Positions 57,745-64,000 of a stretch of 64,000 nucleotides of DNA are shown here, piece by piece. Origin of the DNA: Sequoia sempervirens (lineage: Eukaryota > Streptophyta > Pinopsida > Cupressales > Cupressaceae); assembly GCA_007258455.2 (NCBI GenBank), contig VDFB02358134.1, forward strand, positions 207,932,407-207,996,406, in the 5' to 3' direction. Below the pieces are notes generated by a model that worked only from the letters and a program-made list of their open reading frames with translations, had not been told where the DNA came from and searched no databases. The position numbers and the translations under genes were made by a program. Numbering within the stretch: the first letter of the stretch is position 1; each line of letters begins with the position of its first letter.

Positions 57745-60700
57745 TTGTATATAATTTTAAGTTATCTTTTAATAACAATAAGTTCAATACTTATCTGACT
57801 CAAATCTCTTACAAAGGCCACTCTCACTCTAGGAAGATTTTAGTGGTCTTGGCCGTCATAATTATGGCATACCCCACCAAAGCACCTTCTTCTTTGAGTG
57901 AACTCGATAAAAACACCTGCATATCCTTTTACATTCATTCCATGGGTTTAACTATTAACCCAAATGGTGGTAATCAACCATCACGCCCTTTACAAAGGCT
58001 ATTATAATAATAAAGGAATTTATAACATTTAAAAGCTTATTTCACATTTTTGCCCCTTTTAACCTAAATTTTATTTTGTTTTTCATCTCTTTTATTTACA
58101 TTTTATTCCTTTTCCTTTTCTTTACAATTATTTATATTTATAAAACCCTCTCAAAGAAGTAATGTGTGATCCATAAGGATCTGAAGAAGACTAAGAATGA
58201 TCAGTTTGAAGAATTCAAAAGATAATCACTTCAGCAACAAAGTACTCGTGGTTTTGTCCACAAGATGAAACAGCCGCTTTATGACACTAGGTGGTTATGA
58301 AACTGCAATAACAGAAATGAAACTACCAAAGTAATCTTAAAACTACAGCATCGATTCCACAATACCACCTGATGACAACTACTGATTTCATAATAACTGA
58401 GGGAAAATAGAATTTGAAGCAAACGGATGACAAAACCTTAATTTTGGGTTTAATAGGATACACTATTTAGTTGTTATCCTTGTCTGAATTTTCTTGACAC
58501 AAATATAAACAATTTCAAAGTTCATTTATTGTTCTCCCAAGCAGTGAGAGGGTGATTTCGATTTGCTGTTGTTATCTCATACTTTGATTGCTTCTCAACA
58601 CCTTGGTACCTTCTTAGCTCCCATTTCTCAAACCAAATTTTCTTTTCTGATTCACATCAGCAGTTGAACTGGCCTTTACATGCATTTATCTTTCATTTTT
58701 ACAATAAACTGAGTTAGATTGAAGAGTAAATGAAAACATTAAGGAAACATATGCAAATGAAACAGATATATTTGCAATATTGGCTACTTTCTTGTCCTTG
58801 GGAAGGAAAAACAATAGTTTCCTTAGGAGGTATGGATTCCAACTCAGGACTAACAAACTTCCAAGGGAATTATGGATGCTGAAATTTGCAAAGGTTTAAT
58901 CTTTAATGTTCACAAGCTTTCTACCTAGCACTCCAGAGATACTACACATTTCGTAGACAAATTCTGAAACAAGATTTATCTTAAGTCAGGTTATCTTAAT
59001 AGCAGCAACAAGGACACAATCATCAAAGTGGTTGCCAAAGGGGCGGATTGTATGTCAAATCAGGCTGCAAGTGATAGGAATGGAGAGTGTAATAAAAAAA
59101 TAACAAAAAATTTAATGGTAGAAAAAATTCTAAGTTCTTATTAAAAGAAATAAGTTGGATTTGATGTTCGGGAGTGATAAAAATTGCTCCCTAATCTGAA
59201 TTTCTTATGTACATTAAAATTAAAGATTTCATTACATGTAAAACAGAAGTACCCAAAAAAAAAGAGAACAAATGGAGAAAATTCTATTCAGATTGGTGTC
59301 AAATCACTACAGAATTAGAAACTTGATTATTAAGCAGTGTTAGACTGATCATAGGATTCTTGTATTAATCTTTGAGTTTTTTATTCCCTGCAGGCACTTC
59401 ATATGAGGAACAAGACAACTCTGATTTCCTCTGAAGAGAAAGAAGGTAATTCTATATTTTCCTTTCAGGTGTTGTAGGAGCACGCATGCTATAACTAGAC
59501 TGCTAAATGTTTTCTATTTGGGAGTTTTAGTTGTATAATTTTTTTTAATAGGAGTAACTTTACTTCAAACTTTTATGCTGAAGTTGTTTCCTCTATAAGA
59601 AAGGGCAGGTGAAATTATTGGATTAACTAATAAGAGGTAGTAATAGATGTTGGAAGACCATGGAAATAATCCTGATTGTTGATCTGTCAAATGTAATAGT
59701 GAATTGTTAATATGCCAAGAAAAAGAAATTACAATGCCAAGAAACTACGTAGTGGCCCCTCAAAAATTGCAACTATGTTGAGAGAAATAAATAGGACAAA
59801 TAGATATCATTATTGCATTACACCTTTCCACTTGACTGCCATGATGGACCCTTGCATGATGGCATCTCTTGAGGTAAAAAAATAATTATATTTTATTGTC
59901 CTTTATGTGGGAGTTATGAGTGAAAAAAGCTTTCCAATTGTCAGAAAATCAGTCATTTACCATGACAATTAACTGAGGATTGATGTGTTGGGATTGCATT
60001 CCAAGCCTCAAAATCTTCAAGCTGTGATTGTTTCTCACCTAGAAGGCCTTTCTTTGGTTTCAACACAGAACATCCTTCTTATGTTAAACACAATAGTTCT
60101 TCTCATTAATAATTTCCCTTCTCCAATGAGTTGGCAAGGTTTAAGAAGTTACTTGGGGTAGAAAATCATTTTATTCTACCTTTATATGAAGGTGGCAAGC
60201 ATTCTTTGATTCTAAAATAAAGAGTTCTATTACTCTTGGAGAATAAGAAAATGGCCTGAAGATGAATTTGACACCAACGACCTTATTAGAATGAAGCACA
60301 TGCAACTTGATAAAGAGCTGATTGAAATCATTGAAATCACTTAGAGAATTAAAATATGTGTACATCATTCTAGGCTGTTTGCTTGCTATTTTTAATTATT
60401 TACACATATATATGGATTCAACTAGGAGAATGGGTGCCCTTGCAAGATTACAGTTAGTCCATATAGGCTAGAGGTTATAATCATAACAAGTGTAGTTTAT
60501 ACAAAATCTCTCTTTAAACCTTGAGAGTCATATAGTGACGAGGACAATACCGTCCATATAAGTCCATGAAAACCCTTCACATAGGTCTACATATATGATA
60601 AAGGGAAATGATCCAAGGAAATGAAAGGACAGTGACAGAATTGACGGAGCATAGAAAGTTTGCATGCTTGACAATGAAATTTGGAGAACCAACGGCAAGC

Positions 60701-61202
60701 TTTCCTAAAAGAGGGAAGAGAAATGATGGACTACTTGAAGATTGATATCCTAAAAGGAAGATAGTTGAGTTCCTTGAACCAACACTAGAGAGGGTAACAA
60801 ATTCCCAAATCATGTACAAACTGCTCATAAAGCCACATCAATTGGAATTGCTCATGAGATCCATATATGGTGATTCCCATAAAACTATAATTTGGGCATG
60901 TACAAAGTTTTTATTTTAAATTCTAAGTTAAAAATGTGAGTAGTTTAATGTAGTGCATTTGGAGTAACTTTCAAGTCAACCATATTATTGTAAATTACAT
61001 CTTTGTTTGCTTGATATTTATGGTACCATAATACCAAACAAAAGACTACCACAAACACTTCAAAACTAAACTCATGGCATACAATGTATACAATATTTCA
61101 ATTTCACTCATACGAAACATTGTACTGCCCGATTTGCATTTCTTAATTATTACTTTTACGTTTCTTGAATTCCTAAATTCCATACTATCATTTTGCTTGC
61201 AG
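57745..61202. other. 3.5 kb noncoding stretch
   Basis: No conserved coding segment found. A short segment bounded by splice-like signals (CCCTGCAG before 59394, GAAG then GTAATT at about 59445) could be a small leader exon of the RPA gene, but this is speculative. An acceptor-like TTTGCTTGCAG ends at 61202 just before the RPA start. Confidence 0.45.
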
Positions 61203-61216
61203 GCCAACCACTTCCA

Positions 61217-62987
61217 ATGTCTTCAAACATTCACATGCCTACATTAACTGCAAATGCAATTGCAAACATCCTTTCAGGCATGCCTGATGTTGACCCCTTT
61301 CTACAAGTTGCATCTATCGATCGCATTCAACAACAACAAACTATGCATACCAAGTATTGTATTCAACTGTCAGATGGAACACACACACATCCTGCATTGC
61401 TACCCACGCAATTCAACGAGCTTGTCTTCGAGGAGGCTTTAGTGAAAGGCTCTATTATCCACCTCAAAGAATACATTTGTAGAAACTTTCAAAAATTCAC
61501 GTATGTCCATAATTACCTTATTTATTTCAGTTCCTCTTATTTATGTATGTACATTGCATTCACTTTCAACTTCTCCTTTTCATTGCAGGGCTATCGTAAT
61601 TCATAGCTTGGAAGTAATTACAAACAATGCCTTAATGATTGGAACTCCAACAGCTATTAATCAAGCTACAAGCAATATGCTCTCTAACAGCTCTCAGGAG
61701 CACATTCTCTCTCCAGTAGAACCAAATCCCATTGCAACTTTAACACCAAACCATAAAATATGGTCCATAGAGGGTCGTGCCTTGAGTAAAAGCCCAATTC
61801 ATTTCTACAAAAATGCAAGTAATGATGGGAAAGTGTTCGGGTTCAATTTTGTAGATAAAGCTGGATCTGAGATACATGTAACCTGTTTTAATGAACTTGT
61901 AGATAAGTTCTACCATGTGATCGAGTCCAACAAAACTTATGTCATCTCAAATGGTCGCATCAAAGTAAGGAACACAAAATATAGTAGCAGCACTAACCCA
62001 TATGAAATATTCCTCCACAACTCCTCAACCATTAGTCCATCCACTTGTGTAGACTCCACAATACCCACACACATCAACCATATCAAAAGCATTGAATCAT
62101 TAATGCCATTACCTATTAATTCCCTTGTAGATGTCATTGGTGTTCTTCTATCTATCTCTCCTCCATCAACCATTCGCAAAAGGGATGGCACTGAAACAAT
62201 AAAGTGTACAGCTACAATAATGGACATGTTTGGCCGCATTGATATCACAATTTGGGGTAACCAATGCCAAATCATTCAGAACCAACTAGCTGACATTCCT
62301 CTACAACCCAACCCACCAATTATTTTGATCAAAAGTGGTCGGATAACCTCATGGTCTGTAAAATCTATTGATACGATCTTTCCTACAACCATTGTAATCA
62401 ATCCCGACTTGCTTGAAGCCTCAAAATTGCAAAAATGGTATGCCACTACAGGGATTGTCCTTCCTTGTCTTACACTCTCAAAAAGGCATATATCTGCTGA
62501 AAAAATTGAAAATCCAATTCCTCTTTCAAGTATTCAGAATCCAGGCTCTCTTGACAAACAAAATGTTTGTGTAAAGGCCACTATCACAAAGATCCACTTA
62601 GACAACTTCTACTACCTGTCTTGCCCTCGCATGGTGGAAAACAAAAAGTGTAAAAAAAAGGTTATCCAGATTAACCCAAGTGCTTTTAAGTGCCCCAAGT
62701 GTTCTGCAGAGTTTACTACATGTGATTTTACCTACATGTTGAAGATGGACTTGCAAGATGGTACAGGTCATCTTCTTAATGTCACCGCTTTTGAAGAACC
62801 AGCGACCACATTGTTTGGAGTTTCTGCAGAAGATTTCCAGCTCCTACTAGCGGAACCTAATGATGCTAGCCAAATTTTAGACACAGTTTTGAACAAAGAA
62901 TTCCTACTAGCATTGTCCATTGAAACAAATGCTTTCGCTGGCAATGAATCACAAAGCATTGTTATCAAAGCTATTAAGCAAGCTTAG
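61217..62987 (+). CDS. Replication protein A 70-kDa-subunit-like, Helitron type (two exons)
   Basis: Role of the family: binds single-stranded DNA during replication; in Helitrons thought to help rolling-circle transposition. Seen: exon 1 61217-61500, intron 61501-61588 (GTATGT to TTGCAG, 88 bp), exon 2 61589-62987, giving 560 residues without interruption. Layout: N-terminal OB domain (about 1-105, TANAIANILSG and YCIQLSDG), DBD-A (about 150-245, GFNFVDKAGSEIHVTCFNEL), DBD-B (about 265-370, VDVIGVLLSI and TIMDMFGRIDITIWG) and DBD-C (about 395-555) with a zinc ribbon of Cys 440, 449, 463 and 466. The chosen ATG is the first after a splice acceptor at 61202, so leader exons upstream are likely. 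A host RPA1 paralogue is the alternative; the Helitron-type neighbour argues against it. Confidence 0.85.
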
Positions 62988-63516
62988 CTTATCTATTGCA
63001 CTCTTTTTTAAGTATTCTTCTTATGTCAAGTGGAATTTACCACTTTTTGTAACCACAACAAACAATTACTCAAAACTTTTATACATATTTGCATTGTTGA
63101 ATATGGAAAACATATACAGATATTTCCACTTACACATGTTTCATGCTTAATTTGCACACATAGAATTTGAAGAATTGCTATTGTAAATTATAAGTAACAT
63201 GTGTCATAAGAATTTCAATATAAACTATGCAGAATATTTCATTTCAAATGCATCATCTTTCTTGCTTTCAAATTATATTCAATTCTCCACATTAATATTT
63301 ATTATTATTTTGGTACACATTTACTGACATTAAATGTCATCTAAATTGTAAATTTTGTTACAATTACTTTAAACAATGAAAATAGTTATTTACTATTTTA
63401 TCATTTTAGTTTTTACGATGTAAACTTTATTTTTCAAAAACCCATGCTTCCCATGCTTATTTATTATATATTATATTAAAATTATATGAACTATTTGACT
63501 TCACAGAAACTTCTCA

Positions 63517-64000
63517 ATGGAGTTAGAAAACAAAAGGTTGCAAGAAAAACGAGCTCGACGAAATGAGCTCCAACGATTACGCTACCAAGTAAGAAAAAAC
63601 CAAATCAATAAGAGAAGATGAGAAAATGAACAAAACCGCATAGATGGCATCTCCAAATCTACAGTACCATGTTCTCCTAATCCCTCCCAGCTCCATCCAC
63701 TTGCAAATGAAATACATAATTCAATTCAAGTAAATCCATTTTCTCATATCCATCCACAACCTAATTTTACTGAAGATTTCTATACTGCAAGAAATAATTT
63801 CTGCTCTAAATTAGATAAACTTGCAAATATGCCAACTTGTTTAGTCTGCATGGAAAAATACCCTGGCATTAAAACAAGGGAAATAAATAAACTACCTACT
63901 TGTTACAGATGTGCATCTAAAAAAAATGGCCACCGTTTTTCCAAATGGAATAACATGGACCCGGGTAAACAACCCCTATGTTTAAAAAAACTAACTCAAG
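63517..64000 (+). pseudogene. Helitron replicase/helicase (RepHel), N-terminal part, cut by window edge
   Basis: Family role: Rep nuclease plus PIF1-type helicase that moves Helitrons by rolling-circle replication. Seen: after an acceptor-like TTCACAG, an ATG at 63517 opens a basic, Arg-rich stretch (MELENKRLQEKRARR). A TGA at codon 35 (63619-63621) interrupts it. The frame then stays open to the window end, with two CX2C pairs (Cys 108/111 and 129/132) and the block HRFSKWNNMDPG, which matches the cysteine-rich region ahead of the Helitron N-terminal domain. Rep motifs and helicase lie outside. Either a nonsense mutation (CGA to TGA) or a start downstream of it. Confidence 0.75.

Larger units (their letters stand above)
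61203..64000 (+). mobile_element. Part of a Helitron (RPA gene plus start of RepHel gene)
   Basis: An RPA large-subunit-like gene followed on the same strand, 530 bp later, by a Helitron helicase-type N-terminus. Plant Helitrons are known to carry RPA genes next to RepHel. The right end lies beyond the window and the left terminus was not found; it may lie as far left as about 51.9 kb. Start coordinate here is only the first supported exon. Confidence 0.7.

Noticed and set aside
59394..59446. Small exon upstream of RPA
   Set aside because: Acceptor- and donor-like signals exist, but 50 bp in AT-rich DNA is easily chance and no reading frame links it to RPA.
1..64000. tRNA, rRNA or other structural RNA genes
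   Set aside because: No stretch with recognisable tRNA boxes or rRNA sequence was found by reading; the only tRNA-related strings are the two primer binding sites.

Overview
This is a transposon-dense plant nuclear window of 64 kb with no clearly identifiable host gene. Very long LTR elements, L1-type LINEs carrying an archaeal-like RNase H, a Tat-lineage Ty3/gypsy element with two RNase H domains, AT-rich spacers and a Helitron-type gene set fit a large-genome seed plant, perhaps a gymnosperm. That assignment is inference; no marker gene fixes the species.

Region 1 (1-23311) is a nest. A decayed L1-type LINE (LINE-A, minus strand, running off the left edge) is split in its ORF1 by an 18.3 kb Tat-like Ty3/gypsy element (4815-23118, plus strand) with 2.28 kb LTRs and a 5-bp target duplication (TGACC/CGACC). 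The beginning of LINE-A ORF1 reappears on the far side at 23119-23311. The Tat element carries two successive coding blocks: gag-protease-aRNH-RT, then gag-protease-aRNH-RT-RNH-integrase, joined near 14931. In both blocks an archaeal-like RNase H lies between protease and RT. The first block is interrupted by a 2.77 kb solo LTR in reverse orientation (10058-12827), whose U5 end resembles that of the host element.

Region 2 (23312-51560) is an AT-rich field of degenerate repeat modules with compound TA/CA microsatellites. Two elements split it. LINE-B (26193-32671, minus, flanked by ACCTATAAT) looks full length. A chromovirus-like Ty3/gypsy element (34519-49882, minus, flanked by TGAAG) has very long LTRs of about 4.6 kb, an initiator-Met PBS and a purine tract. 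Its integrase is broken by a further 1.25 kb insertion.

Region 3 (51561-64000) differs. On the plus strand lie a candidate small gene with an intron in its leader (121-aa unknown protein), a perfectly phased triplication of a 635-bp unit, a two-exon replication protein A large-subunit-like gene with intact zinc ribbon (61217-62987), and the start of a Helitron replicase/helicase-type protein (63517 onward, one early stop, cut by the window edge). RPA beside RepHel is a known arrangement in plant Helitrons, so the right end is probably the left part of an autonomous-type Helitron whose termini I could not place.

Most retroelement genes are broken by stops, many explained by C-to-T changes (CAG/CAA/CGA to stop, or TGG to TAG), as expected for old methylated copies. 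The open reading frames that look intact are the RPA gene, the 121-aa ORF and the first RT copy.
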